Positions 23,401 through 31,153 are shown, numbered from the stretch's first letter. The stretch: 64,000 nucleotides of DNA from Branchiostoma lanceolatum (GCF_035083965.1 NC_089723.1:39563193-39627192), one strand, 5' to 3'. Notes: generated from the letters alone by a model not told the origin. Numbers and translations are program-made.

Positions 23401-26400
23401 TACAATCCCGCCCTCAACAGGAAAGGAGGTCTATGCACTTGGGTAACGTACTACCCCCAACATTAGCTCCTAAAACAACAGAAGCTAATTGATTCATATC
23501 ATATAACCTTGTCTTCACTTCATTAACATTTATTCATTAACAATCTATTTGGTAATTTTTGGTATAAAACCTGGTTCTGCCAGATCTATCCTTAGTCACT
23601 GACAAAAGATAGCGGATGCTGTCTGAAACATCTGACTCTTTCCAAATTTTAGCCAGTTGCTTGAGTAACTATTTTTGGCATAAACAGGTACAGATGCTGG
23701 AAAAGGAGAGGCAAGAAACTCAGGACAAGTTAAGGAACCAAGTGCAGTCTCTAGAAAAAGAAAGACAACAAGAGCTCACTGAAAGGCAACAAGTTCAGGA
23801 CAGATTGAAGAGCCAGGTGCAGTCTCTGGAGCAGGAGAACCAGGGACTTCAGGACAGGTTGCGGCAGAAGGAAGCGGACATCTCGAACAGGGCGGCGGAA
23901 GATGAGAAGATAGCAGGAAAATTGGAGGAGTTTAAGTCAAAACTAGCCAGGCTGGAGGAGATCAACAGGGAACAGCAGGTAAGCTACTGTACATTTTGAA
24001 ACTTTTGCAGTGGTTTTATTTTCACTGTTTTTGGAAAGACCTCTCCACTGTGAAGTCATAATGCCATGAATAATTATACTTTTCCAATATATTACAAGTC
24101 ATGTATTGTGCTACTTAAGCCGGGGTCACAATTCATGCGAGCATCGGCTGATTTTGTAGATCGCCGGAAGCTCGCCGAATTTCAAATTCGCCCGAGCGTT
24201 GACCGTATTTTTCGCTGAAAACCTGCCCCGTCACAAATTGAACGGAGCTCGGGCGACGTCCGTCGAACACTAATTATCATAAATCCCACATAAGACGGTA
24301 CCATCTCTTGGACACGGACGAAGTCAGAATCAAATGGCCTGGTAACAATCTCAAATTTGGACCAACTTTACTTTCTGAGTTGTGGCAAATCTGTAGGGCA
24401 CGAGTGAAGTAGGTGGGCAAACTGAAAGTAATAACATCAACAGGAATTTTGTTATAGACCAATCAAAATACAAGCGCAGGAGCCACAAATTTAAAGTCAA
24501 CAGATCAGTCGTTTAACCCCGATCCAAACATTTTCACCGGATAGAAATCGACCGAAGCTCGGGCGAACGCCGTCCGAGCTTCGACCGACCGTTGATAAGC
24601 CTATCGACGCCCTGCCGACGCCTGGGCGTGCCTCGGCAGACAAACATAGATCTATAATGACTCAGTGGACTTTCAACTAGTCATTTTGTGGAGAAAAAAC
24701 TCAGGAAGTGAAGTCAAACCTCAAAAGTCAAGCCCCAGTTCATTAATATACAAATTGAAACATCCAAACCCATACCAAAAAAGAAACAAGAAGCATTGTC
24801 TTCGGTGTCAACATTTTATTTATAATAACTTTTTGAATGAAAATTTAACTTTGCATTGAATTGTCTTTCATTCGAAAAATTTGGCAGCATTCTTTGACAA
24901 GTTGATATTAGTATTAGTTAATATTACAGTATCATTTATCATCTTATGTTATAAACCAAACTGCCCTTTCCTTTTATCTATAAACAAGTAGTTCGGTCGA
25001 GGCCCGTCCAAGCTCCCATCAACACCTGCACAACCCTCGCCCGAAGCACGCCTTACTTTTCATGAGTCGGCCGGAACACTGACGACGGTCGTCCGATTAT
25101 TGTACAAGGCCCGTGCGAGGCTCGCACGAGGCCGAAGAGTTCGGGCGACCTCCGACGGACCAAAAATTGGGTCTAAAATCCTCGGATGCCCGCCCGAATA
25201 TTGGCCGAGCGCTGGGCGTTGCTCGGGCGAGCTACGGGCAAACTGTTGACAAGCTGTGCGAGTTCAAAAATCGTCGCCGAGGCCTCGCTGAATTTAAGCG
25301 CAGCTTCCAGTGGCACGCGAACGTCGGCCGAGCTCCGAAAATTCGCCCGAAGCCCGTAGAATCGACAGGACGTCGGTCGTACTTCGCCCGAAAATCGCCA
25401 TTTGGAGCTCGCCGACAAGTCGGCCGAGCTAAATTGTTGATTTGTGACGGGGGCTTAACAGAACTGTTTCAACTGCCAGAAAACTCCATTTCCCTCCTAC
25501 GACAAAATGAAGCCATGGTGAGAGTAAATGCATAACAAACAGTGGTCAGTGGTGTAGTATATTTGGCCTATCTACTTCTGACTTCAATAAGGTTCTGTGC
25601 ACTGTTTGCAACATTGACAGAAAAAACTGTCCATCTACATGTAGATTGCTAGCTGTTTGACTTGACCATCAACTTTAGTAGAAGAGTTTGGTTGATAAGA
25701 CCACGTTGCTTTCCTTTCAGACAAGACTGGAGAAGCAGGAGTCCCTGATAGCCCAGTCTGCAGCAGATGGGAAGGTGAAGAAACAGGTGGAGGCCCTCAG
25801 GAGCCAGGTTTCCAGGCTACAACTACAACATGCGGTGAGTTACTGAAAGATGTCCTCAGTATGACTTATATGAATATTGAAATTGTCTTGTGTCTGTGTT
25901 AATCTGTGAGTGACTGACTATGTACATATTTCCATGTGTGTGTGTGTGTATCATGTGTATATGTGTTTGCATGTGTCTGTGTGTATGTGTGTGTATGTCT
26001 GTGTGTCTGTGTGTGCATGGTGTGTGTGTATGTGTGCGTGTGTGTGTATCTGAAAACATAATGTGTCATTGTGTGTATTTTCCCATGATTTGAATGTACA
26101 TGTACACAATGCTGCATTATTTTCTTTTTATAACACATAATCACAATTCAGTGCTGCTATTTTTGTCTGTGGACCTGCAAGGGTTGCAAAGCAGCATGGG
26201 TAAGGGGGTAAAGTTTGCCATCTATGATTGACATGATTGCATGTTATTTCAGGAAGCCAACAGGAGACACAAGGAACAGATCAGCACCTACCGCACACAC
26301 CTGCTCAGCTCTATACAGGTCTGGGTTCTTTAAGTTTTTTTTTTCAACTATTATCTACTAAACAATCACAAGAAAAATGAGAGAGATAGATGGAAACAGG

Positions 26401-26798
26401 AACATTGGATTGTTTGGACCTCAAAATATGTTTTTCTTTTTTTTCAAGTCTAAGTTGTGACTAAAGGAATTTAGAGAAGAAATTAATTTCTTCTGTGTTT
26501 AGAGTGTAGGTTTACAGTATGTTTATGATATCTACATCTAGTTTGTTAATATCTAGCACTTTTGATCACTTTGATATTGCCAGATGCCTTAGCAATCATC
26601 TGTTGTTTAAACTCAAACTCTGTCTAGATTTGAGGAATAAATAATGTTTAAAAGCCTCAGTGCTAAGGTGTAAAATGTTTTTTCTGCTTATCTCATGTGA
26701 ACTTATCATATCTTTTACAGGGCACCATGGACTTAGAGGTGGAGACTGCCCTGAAGCAGATCCTTCAAGTCCGGGGGTCGGCAGAAGACTACTGTTGA
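8378..26798 (+). CDS. RAI14: RAI14/UACA-type ankyrin-repeat and coiled-coil protein (22 coding exons)
   Basis: Joining 22 exons by GT-AG consensus gives one continuous frame of 1260 codons including the stop, without the six optional 51-nt units at 16881-17330. Order: MKSLRAKFRKSE start; six ankyrin repeats (about residues 53-240, 33 residues each); a Ser/Pro-rich linker; an acidic DDDDDK segment; a short leucine-rich coil; 15 tandem 13-residue repeats; about 500 residues of coiled coil; and the C-terminal TYRTHLLSSIQG...LKQIL motif. Both termini match vertebrate RAI14 (ankycorbin) and UACA as I know them. The C-terminal LKQIL and VPRxxYEKLQ-like motifs lean toward RAI14. Lancelets should have a single pro-orthologue, so RAI14 versus UACA is not meaningful here. 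Family role: cortical actin and junction-associated scaffold. Several exon edges are tandemly duplicated (separate entries). Confidence 0.9.
9124..9530. mobile_element. Non-autonomous hAT-like element in intron 1
   Basis: Starts cagggctagaaaat and ends atttcgagccctg, imperfect terminal inverted repeats of the hAT type. The interior repeats 'gtgcacc' motifs. A clean 8-bp target duplication is not visible. Related copies are near 13694 and 27436. Confidence 0.5.
10157..10284 (+). CDS. RAI14: RAI14-like exon 2
   Basis: Acceptor tttacag, donor gtgagt, ends in phase 2. Encodes PQEWGKHDERLWQAVEQEDG and onward to PEGTS. The EW-K-D-RL-QAVE pattern is the family's pre-ankyrin helix. The ORF through the junction reads into the intron and is not the true frame end. 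Confidence 0.9.
10815..10903 (+). CDS. RAI14: RAI14-like exon 3, ankyrin repeat 1
   Basis: Acceptor ccccag, donor gtcagt. Encodes VFHLAASQGQLECLDVIVAH and on to the DTFG turn. The HLAA and VxxGxD positions are intact. Confidence 0.9.
11531..11595 (+). CDS. RAI14: RAI14-like exon 4, ankyrin repeat 2 (first part)
   Basis: Acceptor cttatag, donor gtatat, ends in phase 0. Encodes RTAVHSAARGGSAECVERLLQ, continuing repeat 2. Confidence 0.88.
11778..11835 (+). CDS. RAI14: RAI14-like exon 5, ankyrin repeats 2/3
   Basis: Acceptor tgtacag, donor gtaaca, ends in phase 1. Encodes NKVPVSSEDTDGMSPLHHA, spanning the end of repeat 2 and start of repeat 3. Confidence 0.88.
12185..12255 (+). CDS. RAI14: RAI14-like exon 6, ankyrin repeat 3
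   Basis: Acceptor atgtgtag, donor gtcaga, ends in phase 0. Encodes IGGHISAALVLLQYQAPINA and then QDK, completing repeat 3. Confidence 0.88.
12293..12413. mobile_element. Foldback MITE in intron 6
   Basis: Arms of about 45 bp with some mismatches: aaaaatgatta...ttgaaaattagca on the left against tgctaattttcaa...taatcattttt on the right, with a short spacer. No coding sequence. Confidence 0.6.
12553..12600 (+). pseudogene. Truncated tandem copy of RAI14-like exon 7 (decoy acceptor)
   Basis: The acceptor and first 48 nt of exon 7 (EGKTPLMHAASLGHVN) occur 113 bp upstream of the real exon, differing at one silent base. The copy then breaks into tgatgtttgattgatt, so it lacks a donor and meets TGA at once. 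GATT-type simple repeats flank both copies. Confidence 0.85.
12666..12775 (+). CDS. RAI14: RAI14-like exon 7, ankyrin repeat 4
   Basis: Acceptor ttacatgcag, donor gtgaga, ends in phase 2. Encodes EGKTPLMHAASLGHVNMVKL, then LVDQGADMNAQDGVTN: a complete ankyrin repeat with TPLMHAA and GADxNAQD. Confidence 0.9.
13000..13155. repeat. (CTGT)n-rich microsatellite in intron 7
   Basis: Imperfect tctgtctgcctgtgtg repeats. The Cys/Val/Leu-rich open frames here are artefacts of this periodicity. Confidence 0.9.
13694..13751. mobile_element. Fragment of a CAGGGCT...AGCCCTG element
   Basis: Contains ggtgcaccactgcacc and ends ttttcgagccctg, as the right end of the fuller copy at 9124-9530 does. Only one end is evident. 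Confidence 0.45.
13808..13977. mobile_element. Foldback MITE in intron 7
   Basis: Arms include actttggggaggctctgcta and the opposite tagcagagcctcccaaagt, plus an inner pair ccagctgtcagccaatcagaga / tctctgattggcctgacagctgg around an A-rich loop. Confidence 0.7.
14033..14140. mobile_element. Dispersed MITE ('ttactcaagcaactggataaa' family)
   Basis: Carries gttgatgaaggttagacatccaggtgataagat, then agttactcaagcaactggat. Related copies or fragments are at 15950-16005, 23560-23684, 40565-40710 and 57775-57865, in both orientations. Confidence 0.6.
14288..14478 (+). CDS. RAI14: RAI14-like exon 8, ankyrin repeats 5-6
   Basis: Acceptor ccttccag, donor gtaaca, ends in phase 1. Encodes TALMQACERGNTDVVELLVR, then repeat 6 (QTATDYAKSAGHTGLISVLE), then MAPSTATWDID leaving the ankyrin domain. 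Markedly GC-richer than the flanking introns. Confidence 0.9.
14821..15165 (+). repeat. Three truncated tandem copies of the exon 9 acceptor region (115-bp units)
   Basis: Units begin at 14821, 14936 and 15051; the true exon begins at 15166, so the period is exactly 115 bp. Each has tgttgtttacag, then about 59 nt of exon 9 (D-E/G-EEETSVAPGEVDY...AFD), then breaks into gtctgtaacatgttgttgtga. Splicing at that GT gives a 59-nt exon and shifts the frame; reading on hits TGA. The copies therefore look like decoy acceptors rather than usable exons. Confidence 0.9.
15166..15287 (+). CDS. RAI14: RAI14-like exon 9, Ser/Pro linker
   Basis: Acceptor gtttacag, donor gtgagt, phase 1 in and phase 0 out. 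Encodes the acidic GEEETPVAPGEVDYVADFDA followed by SDESRPSSPRRASTSPLKQE. The SSPR..STSPL run resembles the Ser/Pro linker after the ankyrins in vertebrate RAI14 and offers several possible proline-directed phosphosites. Confidence 0.85.
15330..15608 (-). mobile_element. tRNA-derived SINE copy in intron 9
   Basis: Shares its whole length, in the same order, with 49105-49395: 'ccttgtagtgcctagtg', 'tgtttctgtagcaggg', 'ttttacgtcccttcc', 'gtgaggctgctacca'. On the minus strand its head reads like a tRNA A box, then a B box near GGTTCAAxTC. This copy is more decayed at the head. Confidence 0.65.
16180..16242 (+). pseudogene. Truncated tandem copy of RAI14-like exon 10
   Basis: A good acceptor (gtgtcccacag) is followed by VVSVDSGQSSQHTMTNSASAV, the first 63 nt of exon 10 with silent differences. 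Sequence then dissolves into a 10-bp minisatellite without a donor. The intact copy is 170 bp downstream. Confidence 0.85.
16240..16345. repeat. 10-bp minisatellite (tgtgtgttca)n
   Basis: About ten copies between the truncated and true exon 10. The Cys/Val/Phe/Met-rich open frames across it are artefacts of the 10-nt period. Confidence 0.95.
16350..16445 (+). CDS. RAI14: RAI14-like exon 10
   Basis: Acceptor gtactgtag, donor gtacgg, phase 0 at both ends. Encodes VVSVDSGQSSQHTMTNSASA, then VTDRGSRDSLLQ. Polar, Ser-rich linker before the coiled coil. Confidence 0.85.
16537..16616. mobile_element. Foldback in intron 10
   Basis: gcctggagtcttgtctttttagctt pairs with aagctaataagacagactccaggc on the right, around a 30-bp loop. 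No coding content. Confidence 0.6.
16739..16852 (+). CDS. RAI14: RAI14-like exon 11, start of the coiled coil
   Basis: Acceptor ccttccag, donor gtaaat, 38 codons in phase 0. Encodes ELEEENEMLNEEVNKLRAAQ, then the 17-residue module QEATDMLHRLQDEMEQQQ (less its first Q). The last 51 nt of this exon are the unit repeated six more times downstream. Confidence 0.85.
16881..17330 (+). repeat. RAI14: Six tandem 51-nt exon modules separated by 28-32-nt GT-AG spacers
   Basis: Units at 16881-16931, 16960-17010, 17039-17089, 17118-17168, 17197-17247 and 17280-17330 each encode EATDMLHRLQDEMEQQQ or a close variant (DEMEQ, EEMEQ). The first five spacers are 28 nt (gtaaataaa...aataaacag) and the last is 32 nt; all begin GT and end AG, and all contain in-frame TAA if retained. 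Every unit is phase 0 and 51 nt, so any subset could be joined without a frame change. Spacers this short are below usual animal introns, so skipping from one donor to a distant acceptor is more plausible than removing each one. Confidence 0.9.
17331..17520. repeat. Dispersed repeat with a (TTTG)n head, intron 11
   Basis: tttgtttgtttgaatctttgtttatt..., then 'ggctaagggtcaggcaaaatataacaa' and 'catgcatgg'. Partial relatives are at 21045-21130 and 62455-62590. Confidence 0.5.
17770..17868 (+). CDS. RAI14: RAI14-like exon 12, coiled coil
   Basis: Acceptor ttgatgtag, donor gtctgt, phase 0. Encodes NSDAEEKFEDEKKKRMEMEE, then EIKLLKAQLSTYQ, with a heptad-like leucine and charge pattern. Confidence 0.8.
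18388..18450. repeat. Direct repeat of about 32 bp in intron 12
   Basis: gtgtgtaaagaactttatta...cgtccttt occurs twice in tandem. Confidence 0.85.
18509..18584 (+). CDS. RAI14: RAI14-like exon 13, acidic segment
   Basis: Acceptor has a poly-C tract then tccag; donor gtaagt, ends in phase 1. Encodes PEDDDDDKDSDSWGDSDDDD, then LFDLP. Very acidic, probably disordered; possible casein-kinase-2 sites at the Ser-Asp runs (inference). Confidence 0.8.
18964..19097 (+). CDS. RAI14: RAI14-like exon 14
   Basis: Acceptor gttctgcag, donor gtaagg. Encodes GTEKTGTSSSKQKPAGGEDP, then QLVALLRSQVVSLRLENDRL and KEQLE. The LLxxQVxSLxLxNxxLxxxL helix matches the equivalent coil of RAI14 as I recall it. Confidence 0.85.
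19497..20219 (+). CDS. RAI14: RAI14-like exon 15, fifteen 13-residue repeats
   Basis: Acceptor cctccag, donor gtgagg, 241 codons in phase 0. After a 21-residue lead (HVEDGKSPTKAPLVKENGFP and E) come 15 uninterrupted repeats, 19560-20144, near (S/T/M)VPLxEYEKLKxE, then a coil of about 25 residues. Vertebrate RAI14 and UACA carry the same VPxxEHExxK-type motif only at scattered sites in long coils, as far as I remember. Unit 9 (LISLSQSSKDDAE) is the most degenerate. The 13-residue step is not a heptad; each repeat probably forms a short helix broken at the VP. Confidence 0.9.
20502..20597 (+). CDS. RAI14: RAI14-like exon 16
   Basis: Acceptor ctttgtag, donor gtaagt, 32 codons. Encodes VKKLEDDNASLTRKLEDQVS, then PSKVLADKNSQQ. 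Confidence 0.82.
21404..22273 (+). CDS. RAI14: RAI14-like exon 17, main coiled coil
   Basis: Acceptor ccttccag, donor gtgagt, 290 codons with phase 0 at both ends. Almost entirely Glu/Lys/Leu/Gln heptad sequence starting VKELNSKITQLQEFNEEHVE and ending QQQNKDLQ. It holds an internal repeat of the pattern QSLKDKIESVEGENLDL / QSLRDQINTLQQQNKDL. Reading on past the donor adds intron-encoded residues, so the exon ends at 22273. Confidence 0.88.
22710..22862 (+). CDS. RAI14: RAI14-like exon 18, coiled coil
   Basis: Acceptor gcaatacag, donor gtacaa, 51 codons. Encodes ENLSSQEGRMKEARDINTQL and on to NQLKSLKGQ. The donor lies only 8 bp from a transposon-like insertion at 22871. Confidence 0.85.
22871..23314. 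mobile_element. Non-autonomous element with TA flanks (mariner-like) in intron 18
   Basis: Terminal inverted repeats of about 40 bp with few mismatches: left acctttctcacgcggcggcc, right ending gtccgccgtgtgagaaaggt. Both ends are flanked by TA (22869-22870 and 23315-23316), which suits a Tc1/mariner-type insertion. No transposase. Confidence 0.65.
23560..23684. mobile_element. Dispersed MITE abutting exon 19
   Basis: Contains ggtataaaacctggttctgc, 'ttagtcactgacaaaaga', 'tccaaattttagccagttgc' and 'ttgagtaactatttttggc'. The same order recurs at 40565-40710. The homology runs to within a few bases of the acceptor of exon 19. Confidence 0.6.
23688..23978 (+). CDS. RAI14: RAI14-like exon 19, coiled coil
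   Basis: Acceptor ggcataaacag, donor gtaagc, 97 codons. Encodes VQMLEKERQETQDKLRNQVQ and on to RLEEINREQQ. A VQSLE(K/Q)E unit recurs three times about 25-30 residues apart, which suggests internal duplication. Confidence 0.87.
23998..24080. repeat. Fragment of the 'ttcgcggtggttttattttcgc' dispersed family
   Basis: ttttgcagtggttttatttt...cctctccactgtgaagtcataatg. Better copies are at 28736-28922, 39232-39375 and 39405-39550. Confidence 0.5.
24119..25454. mobile_element. 1.3-kb CpG-rich non-autonomous element flanked by TTAA, intron 19
   Basis: Both sides carry TTAA (24115-24118 and 25455-25458). Ends are gccggggtcacaa and, inverted, gcccccgtcacaa. Long subterminal zones are packed with short tcgggcga / ctcggccgagc motifs in both orientations around an AT-rich centre (about 24650-24980). 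TTAA suggests a piggyBac-type element, but a 3-bp TAA/TTA target cannot be excluded. The long frame at 25113-25535 lies in the CpG-rich arm and is not a gene. Confidence 0.6.
25721..25834 (+). CDS. RAI14: RAI14-like exon 20, coiled coil
   Basis: Acceptor cctttcag, donor gtgagt, 38 codons. Encodes TRLEKQESLIAQSAADGKVK, then KQVEALRSQVSRLQLQHA. Confidence 0.87.
25930..26055. repeat. (TG)n-rich microsatellite, intron 20
   Basis: Imperfect tgtgtgtgtatgtgtctgtg. His/Thr-rich open frames on the other strand are artefacts. Confidence 0.9.
26253..26318 (+). CDS. RAI14: RAI14-like exon 21, conserved C-terminal motif (part 1)
   Basis: Acceptor tatttcag, donor gtctgg, 22 codons. Encodes EANRRHKEQISTYRTHLLSS and IQ. 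The YRxHLL...Q motif is the family C-terminal signature. Confidence 0.9.
26721..26798 (+). CDS. RAI14: RAI14-like exon 22, C-terminus
   Basis: Acceptor cttttacag. Encodes GTMDLEVETALKQILQVRGS, then AEDYC and TGA. It matches the GxMDxxVxxxLxQI ending of RAI14 and UACA, which fixes the gene's end. Confidence 0.9.
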   Translation, partial: GTMDLEVETALKQILQVRGSAEDYC

Positions 26799-27430
26799 TG
26801 TAAGAAAGAAACAGTTATGCCTTCTTAAAGATGTTATAATTATATTAAGACAGTGAGTAGGTAGAAGAGTTCACACATCCATGGACTACAAATACTGCTT
26901 GCATCACAGTTCAACCAATTTATTATTCCACCAACATTTCAAAGCGCTCGAAGGCCACAATATACCTGAAATCGCAAATATTCAGACACATCGAATGAGC
27001 TTAAATGCTGGCGGAAATGATGTTATCACCCGTAGTGACGCAGGCAGTTTTTGTAGTCCACAGAAGTGTGAACTCCTCTATTGAATAATGCCATAAATTT
27101 AAAGGCATTTTATGAGAAGGTATTTGCATGATTTATTTTTTTTGTAGTCAGTTTTGAGATCACTGCACCTCCCTTCCCTACATTCAATCCACCAGCTTCC
27201 TATAAAGCTAGATCACAATAAGATTTACATTTTTATTTCCTGTTAGGAGCTGTATGACCATTTTATGGACCACTTTTATGATAGAATGCCACATTACCTG
27301 CCCCATTGATCACAGACTCGCAGGCATTGTGGCTCATTTAACAGCATCGATCAGACTGCACGTTACATAAGCCCCTGTAATCATGTGCCTTGGAGACTTC
27401 TTAGCTATCAGGGTGTATCATAAGATTGTA
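26799..27430 (+). other. 3' flank / probable 3' UTR of the RAI14-like gene
   Basis: No coding exon was seen. No canonical AATAAA was found close to the stop, so the transcript end is not fixed. Confidence 0.4.
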
Positions 27431-27435
27431 TATTC

Positions 27436-28025
27436 AGGGCTCAAAAATCATTTCTGGGAACAGGTGACCTAAAATTCAGATGCCCAGAAAAATCTGGGTG
27501 TACAACTTGAAGTAAAGTAGAATGTCAGCCAAACATGATCACAAACATTACAGCCTGAATCTGACATTCTAGAGCTTACTTCAAAATTTAACACAAATAA
27601 TTCAACAGAGGTTTTGATTTTTTTTATGACACATAAACAGAAGAATATGCTGTATATTAGAGTACTATAGAATCTTAATGTACGTAACCCTGCACCAGTG
27701 CACCCACAGTCAATAGTTTGGTGCATAGCTTTAATTTTGGTACATAACTCATAAGGCCACACTCATTTGATTTCTTGGTTAACAGAATTTTAAAAAAAAT
27801 GCTAGATTGGAAAATCAGCATGAAAACAGAATCTCAGAGGAAAGTTTGTACTTTAAATTTGGTGCACACAGTTTCAGGGAGTGAACAGGGTCAGGTGCCT
27901 GTTTCCACCCCAGCTTTCTGTTTTAATGATGTCCTCATGCTAGAGATTTACACAAAAGATCTGTTAACCAAGATATCAAATTGGTGTGGCCTAAAATTTC
28001 ACTTACACCCAGTATTTCCAGCCCT
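27436..28025. mobile_element. hAT-like non-autonomous element
   Basis: Begins cagggctcaaaaatca and ends atttccagccctg; the interior has the 'gtgcaccagtgcaccc' motif shared with 9124-9530. The flanking octamers tgtatatt and tgcaagtt agree at only 5 of 8 positions. Confidence 0.5.
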
Positions 28026-28735
28026 GTGCAAGTTTTTTTTTTTCTTTGACATAAACACTTTATTTCAAGATTGCAACGTACATATAGATAGTTATAGCTA
28101 AGCAGCATAACTAGTAACCTCTTGCACAGAGGTAAATATGTACACGAATTACATATTAAGATATATGATATCAACAGTGGTGCCACTGCTGTTTCATGTC
28201 CATGTGTTTCCAGGGTAGTAGACAAGTATGCTGTTGCTGCAGCCCTTGCAATAATGAAACTATGCACCTCATGAGAGCAATGCTTGAATACATAACAGAA
28301 TGTTGCTATATGACTTGCTTTTTGTATGGAGAGAACTATATATGCTTCCTTAAGACAGATATCTGATTAATTAATTTCCAGGTATTTACAAGGAGTATGA
28401 ACTATAAAGTATATACATGTACAATTTACATGATACAGTCCGGACATGATAAAGAAGTTACAATGTACATTGTGCAAGTTACATAAGCCGTAATTGTGTG
28501 CCTCTGAGACTTATCGGTTATCATGCGACATCAAACAAACAATGAATATTTATCGATTGGTAGATTTACGATTATTGATTGAGGTGGTACTGTTGTACTA
28601 AGGTCTGCCTGAGGTCTTTACAGACACCTTACCACCCAACAAGTGACCTCGCGCTTTGGTATGCAGCACCTGTACACTCAGCATGCTAATGATTTCTGCA
28701 GGAGATTTCTCAATTGTGTGCTTGACTGTAAATCT

Positions 28736-28922
28736 TTAAATGTTCACGGTGGTTTTATTTTTGCCCTGACCTCTCCACTGCAAAATAATGACATCACAAA
28801 TAATGCATTTCCACTTGTATTACTACAGCTCTATAGAGCTAGAATTGCAGTTTCAACCGTAAACTTTAAACACTGTGAAGACCTCCTTTCCCTACCTAGT
28901 GCCTGATTAAGTCTCCGCAAAA
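28736..28922. repeat. Dispersed 'gcggtggttttatttt' repeat, fuller copy
   Basis: tcacggtggttttatttttgc...cctctccactgcaaaataatgac...tttcaaccgtaaactttaaacactg. Same order as 39232-39375. Confidence 0.6.
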
Positions 28923-29176
28923 TGAATAGATTTATCTGTAATGCAAAATTCAAAAGATGGATAGGAAATCAATTATGAAAATGTCCATAATGAAAATATT
29001 CTACATACATTTTGTATTAATATTTGTTTTCACAATACACTGTTGAAATTGCATCCCAAGAGCCCCCCCCCCGAGAATAGACAGAATTTGATCATCTGTT
29101 CCATGTTACACTTCCAGGTCACAGGCTTAAACTGACTGGAAGAAATCGCATTACTTGCTCCTATATCCACTTAATA

Positions 29177-29388
29177 CTGTAAATCACTTTAATATAGCGG
29201 CAGGAAAATATAGCGGTTTGGGGCAAATGGAGTAAGTCACTGCACTTAATTTTAACGGTTTGAACAAACATTACTGTTTCAAATATTAGTGATCAAATAT
29301 TAGCGATGATGAAATTTTAGCGGTTGACTAGTGACCGTTAAATCAGCTAAAATTAAGTTACAGCTAACAAATCAAGAATTACAGTATA
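29177..29388. mobile_element. Short element with atactgta ... tacagtat ends
   Basis: Starts atactgtaaatcac and ends caagaattacagtat; the interior repeats 'atattagcg / tttagcgg' motifs. Confidence 0.5.
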
Positions 29389-29679
29389 CATCCCGGGCAC
29401 AAGGGGAAACCTGTTTTCTCCTTCCATAGAGCGGTGCATGCACTCTGGAAGATTGCCAGGTTTTCACAGCTTTGCACCCAGCAGTAGTGAAGCCTATTTT
29501 TTTGTTTGTTTAAATCCAATAACTGACTGTTAGTGTTCTTCCTTGCTGCAGGTTTTGGGAGGTCCCCTTGCGGATAAGATATCTGCTGTGTTCTGCGATG
29601 ATTGAAAAGTGAAGCCGGAGGCGTGGTTTGGAAGGACGCCTTTATCTCCCTCACAGCAGTGCGCAAATCTGCAGCAGAT

Positions 29680-30560
29680 CAATACAAGATGGATTCTGCT
29701 TCTAGCTTTGGTACCTTGATAAGGAACAGTAAGACAATAGTTTTTGTTACCAAATGGCAGATGGTTGTGAATTATACAAATTTAGTAACCATTGCAGGAC
29801 TGGTACCATCAAAACTGCCCAATAAGACCACTCAGGGGACCAATAAAATGTGGACAGGTGGTTACTATAGACAGGGTTCTTAATGCCTGCAGCAGCAGTC
29901 ACTATAAGATGGATTCTGCTTCTAGCTCAGATATCTTGATAACAGTAAGACAGAAATATTTTTTCGATACCGGCCAAATCGCAGGTGGTCATGAATTGTA
30001 ATATTGCAGGTACAGTCAAACCTGCCCAAGAAGACCACACAGGGGACCAGTTCTATCTTTGGTCACTATAGACAGGATTCTCAATGCTTGTGCCAGCAGT
30101 GCACAAGTCTGGAGCAGATCAATTGGATTCTGCTTCTAGCTTTGATGCCTTGATAAGGAACTGCAAGACAAAAATATTTTGGGCAAATTTTGCCAAATCG
30201 TAGGTGGTGGTAAATTGTAAAATTGTAGCTATATTTTATAGTCAAACCTGCCCCAAAAGACCACATGATAGGGGACCGATAAACCCTGGTCTATGTGGAC
30301 AGGTGGTTGCTATAGACAGGATTCTTAATGCCTGCACCAGTAGTGTGCACGTCTATAGCAAATCGATATTTTGGATTATGCTTCTAGCTCAGATATTCAG
30401 ATAAGGAGCAGCAAGACAGGTTTTTTTTTACGTGCCTAAAAAAATTTCAGCTTCAATTCCATTACAGTCAAAACTGCCCAATAAGACCACTCAGGTGACA
30501 GGTATAATGTGGCCAGGTGGTCACGATAAACAGGATTCTTAATGCTTGTGTCAATGGAGA
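29680..30560. repeat. Tandem array, about 215-245-bp units, four to five copies
   Basis: 'ggattctgcttctagct' recurs near 29691, 29911, 30125 and 30372; each unit also has 'acagtcaaacctgcccaa', 'gaccaca' and 'actatagacaggattcttaatgc'. It resembles satellite-like repeats I know from other marine invertebrates. Confidence 0.8.
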
Positions 30561-30639
30561 AATCATCGATTCGGAAGGTATCGATAAGGAAGGCATATCA
30601 ATTCTATTGCCTTCAGTTTCTTGTGGGCCATCTTGCATA

Positions 30640-30955
30640 GGGTAAAAAAGGCCAACTTCTAGAGCCTGCTGAGGAGTCTAGAAGAAATAGCTTACTGAAA
30701 TGCTTCTCAGAAAGAGCTTACTAAAAAGCTTCAGAATCTCAAAAAGACATAAAACTAAAATAATTCTTAAAGGAGCCAACTAAAAGCTTCTCAGAAAGAG
30801 CTAACCAAAACGCTAAAGAATCTCAGAAAAAGCTACCCAAAAAGGGGGTTCAAATCAAAAAGCTACCCGAAAAGGCTGTCCAAACTAAAAAGCTTCCCAG
30901 AAAGAGCAAACCAAAAGCTTCTCAGAAAGACCTAAATCTTCTCAGAAAGAAGCGA
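30640..30955. repeat. Degenerate 'aaaagcttctcagaaagagc' repeats
   Basis: About ten imperfect copies of an A-rich unit of about 30-40 bp. Confidence 0.65.
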
Positions 30956-31153
30956 GACTGTGTGTTGGAACTCCACCTGTGATAACCCAGGTTATGATGG
31001 ATCTAGACGTAATAAGCCCCCTTGGTGTACCGCCCCCACCCGTACCCAATTACCTGGTCCCCAACAAGATTACAGGACGCCCCACAAAGTGATTAAGCAG
31101 GACGGAACGAGGCCAGTCATTAGTGGCAGCAGTAATGCCTAATTTGCCGTATC

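Noticed and set aside
25113..25535. 140-codon plus-strand frame
   Set aside because: Lies in the CpG-rich arm of the TTAA-flanked element; Arg/Gly-rich with no domain and no splice context.
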